This document shows, in pieces, positions 51,326-63,500 of a stretch of 64,000 bases of DNA; positions within the stretch are counted from its first letter, which is position 1, and each line of letters begins with the position of its first letter. The notes under the pieces are model-generated. The model was not told the DNA's origin. It worked only from the letters and a program-made list of their open reading frames with translations, and made no database searches. The position numbers were made by a program, and so were the translations under genes. Origin of the DNA: Monarcha castaneiventris obscurior (Eukaryota > Chordata > Aves > Passeriformes > Monarchidae); contig JAMPIT010000059.1 in assembly GCA_026261815.1 (NCBI GenBank), positions 22,182,001-22,246,000 of the forward strand, in the 5' to 3' direction.

Positions 51326-51524
51326 CCCTTTCAAAGTGAAAGAATCAAAAATGGGATGTATCGGTGGGCCCTGCCCGCCCCGGTTTCCAGCCGGGGTGTC
51401 AGGGCAAGGAAGGCGGCTCCAGTTATAATCCACAGGCAGGACGGGCGGGACGGCCTCCGGGCGCTGGCTCCACCGCCCCGCGGCTGGCGCTCAGCTCCCC
51501 CGATGCTTCAGCGCCGCTCCGCCT

Positions 51525-51550
51525 TCCTCCTCCTCCTCCTCCTCCTCCTC
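51525..51550. repeat. (TCC)n microsatellite in the CpG island
   Basis: Eight TCC units plus TC. On the FBXL7 strand it is a GGA repeat, lying in or just upstream of the presumed leader. Confidence 0.9.
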
Positions 51551-51703
51551 GCAGCCCTGCCGCTGCTGCCGCCTCCCCCGGGAGGCCGCCGCCAGCCACT
51601 TGTTGCCCGGGGCGGGAGGAAAGGGAGCCTCCGCCGCAGACTTTTGTTAGCGGCAGGCGCCTCCTCCCGGCGCCCAGCGCCGACGGGCCGGGGGAGGGAG
51701 AGA

Positions 51704-51723
51704 GGGGATGGGGATGGGGATGG
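51704..51723. repeat. (GGGGAT)n short tandem repeat
   Basis: Three full GGGGAT units plus a partial one within a G-rich plus-strand segment of the CpG island, a candidate G-quadruplex on the non-FBXL7 strand. Confidence 0.8.
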
Positions 51724-54700
51724 AGGGAGGATGGAGCCCGGAGCCGGCCCCGGCCCTTAAAGACACAGCGCCCGGCCCGGGGCTCCGGCGGCCGCTGCCC
51801 CGCTGCCTGCCCCGCTGTCCCAGCAGAGCGGCCCGGGAGCGCCCGGCGGGAATGCTGCGGGGGCTGCTGGCAGAGGCGGCCCTGCCCGGGTGCCCTCCCG
51901 ACGGGCAGGGCGGGCGATCTGCGTTCTGCACCTTCGCCGCACCCCCCGACCCCCTGCAACTCGCAGGGGCTGACAGAAAGGCACCGTGTGTAGGAGGAAG
52001 CCGCACAGCAGGGCTGCTTCTCGCTCCCTCCGGCTGCTCCGGAGTGCGAGCTGTTTTCCCCTTGCAAATGGTATTCCCACAGTCACTCAATTCCAGTGAA
52101 TCACTCCCGGCCTTTGCCGCCGCATCCAAGAAAAAATAACCAACTGTTGAACATCCCCCAAATTAGTTCTTCAGGTGTCCTATAGGGATATATCTTGTCC
52201 CTTGGGATGAGATGTTTCTATTTAATTCAGCTTTCTTAAAATACAGTTCCTGCTTCTTTCAGCCTGAAAGACAGACTCTTAGACTCTCTCTTAGACTGGA
52301 GGTCGTTAATGGGGTAAGCGCCTTTCCCGAGTGCAGCCCACCCAAACAACAGCATTGGGAAGCAAGGATCTCAATTTCACTACTGGCATGAGAGCCCACA
52401 CCACCTCTGCCTGGCAAAAGGGGCTGGATAACAAGAGATGCTGTCAAATGGGACTGAGGATAAACTGCGTGTGACCAGGTTAATACAAAAAGTGCCAGTC
52501 CCAAGAGGATACATGCCCCCAGTGGGCTAGGTAAAAATATCAATTAAGTTTGCTCCATGCAACTGTTACCCAGACTAACTGGTAATCGGGTGTTACCAAA
52601 GGCTTTCTGGGAAAGAATCAGATTTAAACGTGAAAAAGAAGGATGAAAGTTTGTGGTAGGTAGAGACGCTGGAGAAGGCAGTCCTGGTGTGGTGCTGGTA
52701 TCTCACCTCTGCCTTGGCCTGATGGTGCTGGCTCTCTGCCTGGTGTCAGGGCAGGGTGTAACAAGCAGGGATTCCCCACCACAGGTGTGCAGGGGGTCTT
52801 GTGGCACATATGTTAGCACAGGGAGCAGCACAGGTACATGTTACCACACCTGAAATGTGGTTACACAGGAGCCTGCAGGATGTGGGCAGGAATGGGGGAA
52901 CCCACACTTCCAGAAGAGGGCTGTCAGCTTGTAGCCCACACAGCCTGAGGAGTGGGCTGCCCAAAGCAATGAATATTTGAGACTAGGACTTTTTAGGATT
53001 AGTTTCAAAGTTCTTGACTAATATTTTGCAAGTATCTATGATTGGTGTTTATGTGTTGTATTGCTCACACTGACCTTCAGCATGGAGCTCACTGATTGTC
53101 AGGTCAACATGTCCTTGTTAAAAAGACAAAACCACTTTAACTCTGATTTGATTAAAACCATGAGTTGAGCAGTTTTCCCTGCGCCACGCTATGATCTTAT
53201 GTATGAAAAAGCCTGTCTTCCTAAACATATCACAACACCCACAAGACAATTACTGCATGTACAGATGATTCTGAGCTAATTGTATCTTTGTCAGTTTATA
53301 CAAATGGCATATGAAATGGCAGAGGCAAAAGTATCAACACTGACATAGCTACAGAAAAGGCATCAAAAACCTGAAGTTTTGGGGATGAGGGGGTTAATTA
53401 AAAAAAAAAAAAAGTGTATTTTCATTAAGAGATGGGCTAATTACCAGAAGCTGAAATAGGTACCAGCAGCACAGATGACTGACAACTAATCAGGCAATGT
53501 TTATGAGGCTCTAATCCCATCGGATACCCATCATTAACTTTCTCCTTGTAAAAAAGTTTTGGTCCTGATTCAATATTGAATACTACAATGCAATGCTACA
53601 CACACCCTTCAATTCTCAAAAATCAGTGAAGGTCTAAAAAAATAGTGCCTTCTGGAGTCAAACCCATCAAATGACCAGCCTAGGTCCTTTGAAACAAAAT
53701 ATCAATCAGTCTAAAAATATAGGTTTCTCTAATCAAAGGTTAATTTCTAAGCGCTGACATTAAACAAACTTAGTACTGTGCCAAAGCAGGTAGGCCTTGA
53801 CACAAGTGTCTGCTTTTAACATCCTCCACTTTCTTTTTGAGTGTTACCTGTTCAGGGGCAGGGCAGGGGAGTGGGGCAGCAATCTGCCTTCTGTAAGACA
53901 GGAAAAGGTTGTGGAGTAAGGTAAATATCTGCTCACACATGGGCCCACAGACTGCCAACAAACACATACATCCAAGTACATTTTTTCCTGCTGTGTGGCT
54001 TGTGGAGTTTGAAAAACACAACCCAAACACTTGCTAGAAACTCACCTAGGCAGAGTAGGATGGTAAAGAAACATTATAGAGCTCTCTACAGGACAGCAGC
54101 CTACCTTTGTCACTCAACCCTCACACCCAACTTGGTTTTGGGCCAGCACACCCAGCCATACCATCCTCCCCACCAGTACTGCAGGGCAGTGTTAGTCCCC
54201 AGCTGTGGGGGAGCACATGCAGGCTGAAAACAACACGTGTCCCTGCTCCATGTGCAGCACAGCTGTGCTTAGTTCTAGCCTGAAATACCATGGGTTCCAG
54301 TCGTTGCCACTGGAAACGGCTCCTGAGGCAACCTCTCAGCTCCTTGTGTCACACCGTGTGCTCTGCATCCCGTGGCAGTCAACCACCTGAAAGTTTTTCT
54401 GTGTGGGTCATAGGACCAGGAAGGAAAATGATCCCACTCCTAACTCCTAGAAAGCTGTGCAAACTTTTTGACGTGTAAGAGAGAAATTTCTCAGACTGGC
54501 TGGAAACACCACCTCGCGTAGACCCGAGTACATAGTTGTACGGAAATAATTTTACATCATTCAGAAAAAAAAGTCTCCTTGAGAGGGAATGTAGCAGTTT
54601 CCCTCCAAATTCAACATCTGATGCACCACGACTGAAATTACTCCCTTTGCTAAGGGGTAATTTTGCTTATCAAAACCAGCATGGGCTGGTGCTTTGTGAG

Positions 54701-54818
54701 ACAGGAAGTTCAGCTGTTTAGGGAGTCCTGTAAAGAACAAAGACATTAGGCAGACATATTATCACTCTGTCAAGTTTATGACATAAATCCCAGGAATATT
54801 CCACCATGACCAGAACCA

Positions 54819-54907
54819 AAAGGAAAGAAAAACAAAATCAATTAAAAAAAACCCCACAAAAAACAAACAAACAAGCAAAACACACAAGCAAACAAACAAA
54901 AAACACC
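54819..54907. repeat. A/C-rich low-complexity tract (CAAA units)
   Basis: ACAAACAAACAAGCAAAACA and similar units on the plus strand. The hydrophobic minus-strand frames across it (FFVGFFLIDFVF) are composition artefacts. Confidence 0.88.
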
Positions 54908-55289
54908 CAGGGAAAAAAAGTCTAGAGAGGAAAGAAGGTCTTGGTCTAGAAAATTTGAATACAGATTTCTGATGAAGGACTGAATATTGCTGCTGCACAT
55001 TGTGTTATATACTCTTTCCACAGGAGAACGAGGTGGAGGGCATAGGGACAAACAGAAAAGTACCAAACTCATTTTGTTATAAAGACATAAAACTCTCACC
55101 AGAAATGTATCCATCACAGATGATACTGCTGACAGTGGGTAACTGTTTCATGCAAGACATTTAGGACACTCAGACTTGGAGCTTCATAAGACCAAAAACA
55201 TCAACATGAGCAGAGAAGTTGGGAAATGCTAGTTCAAAGAGGCCTACAAGTTCCAGCTAGGACTGAGTTATCTCATAGCCCTTCCGTAT

Positions 55290-55598
55290 TGTGCTGGTTT
55301 CAGCCAAAATCTAGCAATATATCCTCTGGGAGAAAGGTTACAACTACCCTTCCCCCTACCAGGTTCGGTCACTGGAAGCAAGAGACGTTTTCCTGGGCTT
55401 TGTTCCTTCTTAAAATGTGGCTCACAGAGGCGTGTCAAGCTCTCTAAGTGGCTTTAAAATGTTGCCAATATTCAACTTAGCCAGTTGATTGGTTCTGTTG
55501 GGTCTAGAGGAAGCTGTAAGCACCTCTTTGCAAAGAATCACTTCCTGGCAGATGGAGCCTTCTTTAACTACAATTCCCAGCTATGCTAAACCATGACA
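55290..55598 (+). mobile_element. ERVL-type solo LTR, internally shortened, 309 bp
   Basis: Starts TGTGCTGGTTTCAGCC and ends GCTAAACCATGACA, the imperfect inverted ends of avian ERVL-type LTRs. It is flanked by a perfect 5-bp target duplication CGTAT (55285-55289 and 55599-55603). Orientation follows the avian convention of TGT.CTGGTTT at the 5' end and AAACCA.GACA at the 3' end. At 309 bp it is shorter than the other ERVL-type LTR here (443 bp) and I see no intact TATA/polyA pair, so an internal deletion is likely. It lies about 4.2 kb upstream of the FBXL7 start codon. Confidence 0.82.
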
Positions 55599-58500
55599 CG
55601 TATTTACCAAACACTCGGTTCATTGTGGGATTCACTGTGGGACCCTGGGAGGCCTGTTATGTTCAGACATATGGTTTGGGACTTATTACCCTTACGGTGC
55701 CTGCACATGAGTCTTAGAAGATATTTTCTTTCAACAATTTCAGAGATGTTTCACTCATTCTTGGCAAAGTTATGTAGTAGTTTTATTCCTTTTTTTTCCC
55801 TCTTTGTCGTCTAGTTGATCCATACCTTATACATCGTGATTAACCAGCTTGAACTGCATAGTATATTCATATGTAAATACAAAGGACCTGTAGGATTCTC
55901 TTGGCTGTGACTGAATTAATATGTCTGAACCATATCATATAACTCCTATGTGAAGCTGTTTACAATAACTCTTTAAGACACTCTTACCTTCAAAATGGTG
56001 CAAAGAATCTGAAAGCACATCAGTTCTGCCATCTTTTCAATGATCCAAAGGCCATACAGTGCTTTCTGTAAGGACAAGAACAACTTTTGGTGGTTTTGCC
56101 TCTCAATACAAGCAGCACACGCCCACTTCAGAGGGGAGGAGATGGGATACTATCAAATCCTGATTTTGCAAGACAGAAAGATTTGTTGTTCCATATGAGA
56201 TGTGCCTTCCTATGCTTTCCTTCTTCATAAGGAGACATCAGTGCATTTTTCTTAGACTTGTATCCTGACCCAGCAAGAGGAACTTAGAAATTATTAGAAC
56301 TGAGGAAAAATAAGAAAGCAATGGGTCAAAATGTTTCTGTTTGGATGTGTTGCTACAGTCATTTCCAGGAATTTTTGTATTACACATCTATTCATTATGG
56401 GCCTGCCTCTGTGGCACATTACATGTCTCATGATGCACCATTTTTCTATTTCATGAACAAAACCACAGTGATTTTCGAAGACAAAGCCAAACAAAGGGTT
56501 CAGGATAAAAAAAATAAAATTTAAAAAACTGAAAGCAGCAGAACTATTTCCATAAGGTATCGTCATAGCAATTCCAGGGCAAAATAATTTGGCTTTGAAA
56601 TTTTTGCCACAGTTTTTTTGGTAAGGTTTTTCCTTCAGTTTTAGTCCAAACTTTCCTCTTTGAAAGAAAGAATAAACAAATATCAAAAACCTCCAGCTAC
56701 TTCACAGTAGCCTTATGTCAAAGTTCAATTTGAAAGCCATTTGTATTTCAGGTCTTAAAATTCCAGCAGCAAATCTAAGATTAGTTTCCTATCTGGTGAA
56801 AAAAGCTTTGATTTTTACTGCCTTCCTTTCTTTTCTTTCCTTGAACACTTTAAAAATTTCATTTCACAATTTAAACTTAAACAAAATATTAAAAAATTCA
56901 GTATCCTTTTAACGACAGCAGAAGCCAAGTGATATTTTTCTAATTAAGTCTACTTTTACATCACCATGTTCATAGGACTGCATATATTTTGTGAATGCTT
57001 CATGATAATATCTGTGTTGACTGCTTTTGGGCGTTGTAAAGGGAAAAAGAATCCAAAAGAAATTTGACTAATATGTTGCTGGCAACTTAAAACCATTATC
57101 AAAAGCATATTGTTTCATTAACTAGAAAATGATCCATTAATGCTATGTACCTCCTAAAGAAAGAAAAGTCTAGATTATCTTCATCTTTATAGATGAAAGT
57201 TACAGCCTCATTGCCCTGTGACCTGAGAGTATGTGCCATTTTCTCATTAGTAGCCTTAGTATCAGTATGAATTACTTGATCTACATGACTAAAAAGCTGC
57301 AGGATCTAAGGATAGCTTGGATTGTATTTTAAGGGGCAGCTTTAAGTAGAGCCTGTTCTCCTGGCTGAGAACTCTCCTAGCATCCACTTGCATGAGGTCA
57401 GGCTGCTCCAGCCAAGCAAAGGCTCTGGTCCCACAATGACTTCAATAGGTCTGGTTGAAATGCACTCAATCAAGGTCATGCTGAAGTTCTAGGACATTTT
57501 GGATGAGTTTATGTTCTGATAGGTTTGTCTGATGGGATCGCAGACCAGATGAAGTACAGGAAATTCTATCAAATAAAGATCCAGTTTTATTTTACACTTC
57601 TTTTGGAACTTCAACTAATTCAAATCTTTAAAAGTTTTCAACCAACCTGAGATTTTAAGACATTTTTGCTGATTTTTGTTTCAGTTTTACAGAAGAAAAT
57701 CCTCACTAGGATCTGATTTTTCCCTTCTTCCAACAACAAAAGCAATAAATAAAGTTCAGACTGTGTTGAAACATGTTTTACATTACATGTAAAATCTGTT
57801 GAAAAGAATAGTGAGTTTGAAAAGCCAAGCTCCCAAGTCTCAAGTGTTAGAAAACACAGGAATGAAAACTGTGTATAGCTCCAGAACCACCATCCTGTAT
57901 TCCCCTGCCTTGTCCTGAGTACACCTTCCACAACAGACAAACCTGAGGCCTTCAGCCAACACTGCAAAACCACTTCAGTCCCAGAAGCAGTTTGCAATCA
58001 TGCAAATTGTGGCATTTTAATGCATAGGCACACTGAGACATAGTAGGACTGTAGAAGCAAAATTAATTCTGGCATTTCACAGCTTATGTCTGACCTTGCA
58101 ATTTTAACATAGAGGTTTCTCATTTGATTTAAAAAACTGCTGGTGCATTCTCCAAAAACTGAGCAAAGAATGAACTTAAGATACATTGCCTCATCACATT
58201 GACATCTATTGCAAGGATTTTCAGGGTTGGAGGCCTGAACGCTGCTGAACAGGCAGCTGTTAGTGGGACTAAGAGAAGTACTGATGGAAGCATAAGCCTT
58301 TCCAAGTACCCTGGTTGTGTCTATGCTTCTTCTCGGAAAGAAGTTGTGGCCTTCTTTCCTGGCGTGGCCAGGTTCCCTTCCAGTGACAAACAGAGCAGGG
58401 TGAAGGCTGTGCTCGGGTTGTTCATGGTAGACCTTCACACTGTGGGCATTCCCTACGCTGGGATGTGGACAAACTCTGGAAAAACCCTGTCTAGAAACAG

Positions 58501-60057
58501 CCTGCAGGAATCAATGCTGGGGAAAGACAAAGTGTTTTTTGAGTGATGTGTATTTTCTCAAGGAGCAGAAGGTATTGGAGGATCACAGGGTGCTGAACAA
58601 AGGATGCTGCATTAGACCGAGCTTATTCTGACCATTGCACCTCCATAAGCACAGTTTCTTCTGCTCTGACCACCACCCCCACAAACAGAGCCACACCACA
58701 TGCACACCAAAGCCTCATTTCACATCCTTTCTTCCCGTCTGGCTAGTTGTAGTCTCAGCTTCTTGTGCCCCATGTATGCCAGTCACCTCACCCAACAAAG
58801 CTCACTTTCATCTTTGGCCTTCCCTCCCTTCTTCCTGCCTCTACTGTCTTACCTCCAAAGCTGGTAACCAGTACATTCTTGCATTTCCACAGAATTTTTC
58901 TCCTCAGCACTTATCTTCACTGATTTCCTTCTACATACAGTCTTCATGAGTATTCCCTGAATCAATTTTCTTCTGGTCTCTCGCCACTGCCTCTGCCAGT
59001 TCCATTCTAGACTGATGCTAATTCAAAACATTCTAAGAAAATTCACAGTAGCTCCTGAATTGTTCAGCCCTGATGAACTCCCTCCCAGCTCTTTCTTCAT
59101 TCTGTAAGGAGAGGCATCAAAATTTAGCCATGTTAAAGGGAGTTTCACCAAGTTTCAATCAGAAGGCTTTGTTGTGTTTCAGAACTTTCTCAGACATTAC
59201 ACCTGAGTTGTCCAGCCTGCAGCCAAAATGTCCTATTTTCCATAGGAGGTGTCACTCCCTGCACAGCCAGCCTGGATTTCCTTCCAATCTTGGATTGACT
59301 TCCTCAGTTTTCAGTGAAGAATTCACAGACAGCTCTGTATAAGGTTTAGTGAGGGGGAAAAAAGTCACTTTGCTGACCCTAGATCTCCTTCCTCACAGGC
59401 CTGGCAGAATCATATCTTGCCCAGTCACTGGGCCACTCAAATCACAGATGGAGCTGAACTAGGTTTCTTCTGAGGCAGCTTGCACCGAGAGCAAGTTGTG
59501 TGTGCCTTCTCCCAGAGGCAAAGCCAGAAAGTGGTGACCCTCTTGGCAGTAACACTAATACCACTGTCACCACAGCCTGCACTCTTAACCAAGAACCAGA
59601 ACTTGGTTTGTAAACAGCAGTGTGGTGTGCTGAGAAACGTGGGTGCGTGAAGAAGCATGCACAAGAAGCTCTTTCAGTGCTGCAGGCTGGACTGCTGTGC
59701 CACAGTGTCTGTGTAAACATCAGCATCACGTGTTGAAACGAAGATAAGGTGCAAACATCAGCCATGAACCTGTAGAGGACACCGATGGCAGATGTCTGGA
59801 TGCAAAGGAACAGCTCAAGCATCAGCCCATGGAGAGCACGTGTACTTCCCCTCGCACAGCAGGACAGTCTTGTTTGTGTGTTCTGCTAGGAGGTTTTACA
59901 CATAAGAGCCCAAGATTCTCTGCCTATGTCAAATGTTCCAGTGGATGGCAAATGTCCTAGGGAAGTGATTCTATCATGCAGTGCAGCATACTCAGTGAAA
60001 AGGTTCCCTGCCTTCTCCAGTTTTCATTCCCCCCACACCCCTTGCTGTGTCCCATAT

Positions 60058-60500
60058 TGCCATGGTTTAGGAATGGTATTCCCCAGTGGAGTGCTCCCAA
60101 TGAAAGGCTCCAAACCATGCACTGCTGGCTCACTCTGTCCTCTCCTCTCCCCCTCTGAAGAGGGCTGGAGAGGAGAACTGTAGACACAAAAGGCAAAGAT
60201 CATGGGCTGAGATAAGAACAATTTACTGGAAACAGCAAAGAGATAAGAAACAAGCACTAACAGCAGCAGAATTAATAACAGAGTGTACAAGAGGTGAGTG
60301 GTTCACACACGAGAGCTCAACACGAGGAACACAATGCCACCCCCACAACTCACCTCCCTCTACATGACCAGGAGGGACCTCTTCCCCACTACACCCCCTG
60401 AACATGATGTGAGGTGCTATAGAATAACCTCAGCATCCTGGGCATGCCCCTCTTGGCTACTTCCAGGAAATTTGACCCTTACCTAGACAGAACCAGGACA
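60058..60500 (-). mobile_element. ERVL-type solo LTR, 443 bp
   Basis: On the minus strand it begins TGTCCTGGTTCTGTCTAGGT and ends CCTAAACCATGGCA. The minus-strand AGTAAATTGTTCTTATCTCA (about 60208-60227) matches the poly(A)/R-U5 region of chicken ERVL-type LTRs as I recall them, and a GGAGAGGA-rich U5 follows. The flanks CATAT (60053-60057) and CATGT (60501-60505) look like a 5-bp target duplication with one later mutation. It is in the same orientation as FBXL7, about 9 kb upstream, with no retroviral coding sequence next to it. Confidence 0.85.
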
Positions 60501-63500
60501 CATGTGCCTATGACTAATTTGGGAATTCACCATAAAGACAGTATCCACATGTAAAGCCAGCACAATTAGCATGCATTTAATATTTCCAGAAATTTTATGA
60601 GACATCATTTAGGAGGCTAATTTCAGGCTCAACTAAATCAGCGGATTGCTTCCACAAAGTATCATTGCTTCCTTTTTAACACTCAGTTCTACTATTCTAA
60701 AGATTTTTGCTCATGCATATTAAATCTCTTGTGCATATCCTTTGCAGTGAAGAGAAATATAATAGAGCTCTTACCACAAAGTGAGCCAAGAGCTGAAGCA
60801 TTACTTTTTCAATTTGACTTTCACTGATACTTCCATATTATGGGACTCTTCACCACACAACCTCCCCCTCCCCAATGGCTCCAGGACGAGTCCACCCCTT
60901 TCATTATCACAAAACTTTGCTCAGAGGAACACCTGATGACAATGCAAAGAGTGCAACCTACCACCCAGGCTTTAGCTTCAGCATATCACAGCCACAGATT
61001 TTAGATTCTAGATTTTTACATCAGAGAGACACCATATTGAGGAAACAGCTTTCCAAAGTGATGGAGCTCATCTGAAGCTTCCCTGAATGTGGGAAACTGG
61101 GCAGCTCCCCTTGAAGTAAGTTCTAAGAAGGACCAGCCACATCTGGTTTTACCCCAAGTAGATCAGTGGTTGACAATATATCCGTACTATGATTCCTCTT
61201 CAAAATTACCATCAGTCTTCAACACAAAGATGGCTTTATATCTATATTTATGTCATTTTCTGCATGGTATAAGTTTGGTTTGGTTTAGGACAGGGATTTT
61301 TTACATTTCATCCCATGGATCACCTTTCAATATGGATTGGCTGTTATCTCCTACGCCTTTGAAGCAGCTAAAGCAGCTGCTTAATTAAAGGTAAGCAGCC
61401 AACAGTGGTAGCTTTTTTCATGGATACTTTCCCTTTTACTGCACTAAAGCCTGGTAACAAGCACATGCTGTGTGGTACAAGCCTGGGCACTAGGCCATGG
61501 CCTGACCTTCCTCTCTGAAGGTCTCAGTAGTCTGCAGCTCTCCCTGTGATGGATTCATGCATCATTCTTTGCCCAACCAGGCATATTTAGGCTGATGGCC
61601 AGAATTCAATTTGGTAAGACAAGTGTCTAGTGCACACTGACCTTACTCAAATGCTGGTAAATGTCCTGGATCAACAAACACCATTATCTTTAAGACTTAA
61701 TTTTTCTGGAAGTTTTCAACCATTAACAAGGCTAAACAGAATACAAAGTTGCATTTTCTAAAACAAGTGCTTTCGTGACTTTTGTACTTTTGCTGCTCCT
61801 TTCATTGTCAGGGATCAAGTTAAAGAGTCTAAGGAACTTAAAGCATTTCTAAATCCATTTCTTGGCACTTATGAACTCTGGTGACTGGGTTCAAAGTGGT
61901 AGTAATAAATTAATGAATAATTCAAAACCACTTATGGAAGTCACCCTCAGGAATTTCCCTTCACATCCCATGTACTGAACAGTGAAGACAGCTACAATGG
62001 TTGGCTTTATCAGGACATTAAAGCTGTTACAAGGGTTTAAAAGATAAGAATAGCAGCACACACCATTTCAAGTAGAAGTTACATTATACATGGTGATATC
62101 AAGCCAATGTTCTCATGAAAGCATTCATTTAGTGAGTTTAATGAGAGCAATTTGTCAACAATTTCACACACCATTTGCCTAGAATTCTCCAATGCAGGAT
62201 TTCACTGCACGCTCCTCCCCCCCAAATAAAGTGCATGTTGTATACAGTTTTGCCTATCATTAATCATCTTTTCAGCGCTGCAAGTTCAATGCTGCTTTCC
62301 CAGTAGGAGTCCAAGGGAGCAACATAGCCAAAAGAGGGAAAAGTCATGGGAAAAGAAGAATATAAATGTTCACTTCACCAAAACAAAAGTAAAAAACAAA
62401 ATACAAGAGCAACACCCCCAAACCCTAGTAGGACTATCCTTGTCTGCCCACGGTACCTTCTTCTAACAGCAGCTTCTGGAGCTCTACTGTTTCCTTGAGC
62501 TGAGTGTACAACTATCAAATCCAAATTCTGCCTCTTTCAGCTTAAAAGATGGCTAAGACTATCAGTCAGTTTAGAATACGAGAAATACAAAAACTAAAAA
62601 AAAAAGTCAAACCACTTCCCCCTCTGTCATCAGGTCCTGGAATTGTTGCATTTTGGTTTTCAAATATGTCCAATTTGAAGATAATGCTTTCTTAAAAAAA
62701 CCCCAACAAATCATGTATTTATTGAAACTTTATCTGCAAAAAGCTTGATTTAATAAATAACTAACTTAAGAAGTCATTACTGTTGACTGTCAGCATTTTT
62801 CTCCTAACCAAGATGACTGAGGGAAAAGCAGATGGAAAGTAATTAAGAAAAGCAGGAGTGAGGTTCGCTGGAAGTAACTGATACTGTTGGTAAATCTGGG
62901 ACTCATAAATGATTCTCCTCCATGAAGGAAGAGAGGCAGATGTTTCTGCTATTTCAGCAAGGAGCTAGGGGAGAGCAAGTCAAAATGAAAATAAAAATCA
63001 ATAGAAGAACAATGAACCCATAAATATGCAATCCTGGTATTACACACTTCCTTCTTTTCTCTGACACTCCTAATTAGTTTGAAGGCTTTGAGAAGTGGTA
63101 AAGGAATACCCTGATATGATCTTATTAAAAAAATTCAAGACACCAACAGCTATAGCTTACTTCATCTTTTATGGACTTGTGCAGTAGGAATACGGGAAAA
63201 GAAAGCACTAAGTTTACTTTTAAATAGCTGAACTTTTAAAGATGTGTAGGAAGAATTGCCAGTTCTGCAATATATTGTATGTTATGCTTAAAAAATATGG
63301 AAAACCTGAAATAAGTAGAAGAAAAAGGGAAATAGGTGGACCTATAAGTTTATACTCGACATAGGATCCCTCCCTTTTGCAGGAAAGGCATTTTAGGAAG
63401 GTTGTGAGAAGAAGGTGGAGGACAGGGGGAACTGTACCGAGCATGTCTGAAGGGGGAAGGCACGGCTCAAGCTATGAAGCATTTCCATGGAGACAAAGTG

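Larger units (their letters stand above)
50770..52130 (-). promoter_or_regulatory. FBXL7: CpG island: FBXL7 promoter, 5' leader and start of intron 1
   Basis: Base composition changes abruptly from AT-rich intron to strongly GC-rich, CpG-dense sequence here and back again near 52.13 kb. GC-box (Sp1-like) cores occur at about 50937-50947, 51006-51017 and 51609-51618. The FBXL7 start codon lies inside it, so the promoter and transcription start are inferred to lie between about 51.2 and 52.1 kb, firing leftward. I see no convincing TATA box at a fixed distance, which is usual for CpG-island promoters. Long open frames occur on both strands but are a by-product of few AT-rich stop codons. Divergent upstream transcription is possible but not shown. 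Edges are by eye. Confidence 0.85.

Noticed and set aside
51364..52139. Long open frames on both strands (up to 214 codons) in the CpG island
   Set aside because: They overlap on both strands, are low-complexity (Pro, Gly, Arg, Ala) and follow from few AT-rich stop codons. Nothing resembles a known protein.
58199..58546. 115- and 146-codon overlapping frames as an upstream gene
   Set aside because: Opposite-strand shadows of each other, with no domain, codon pattern or splice context.
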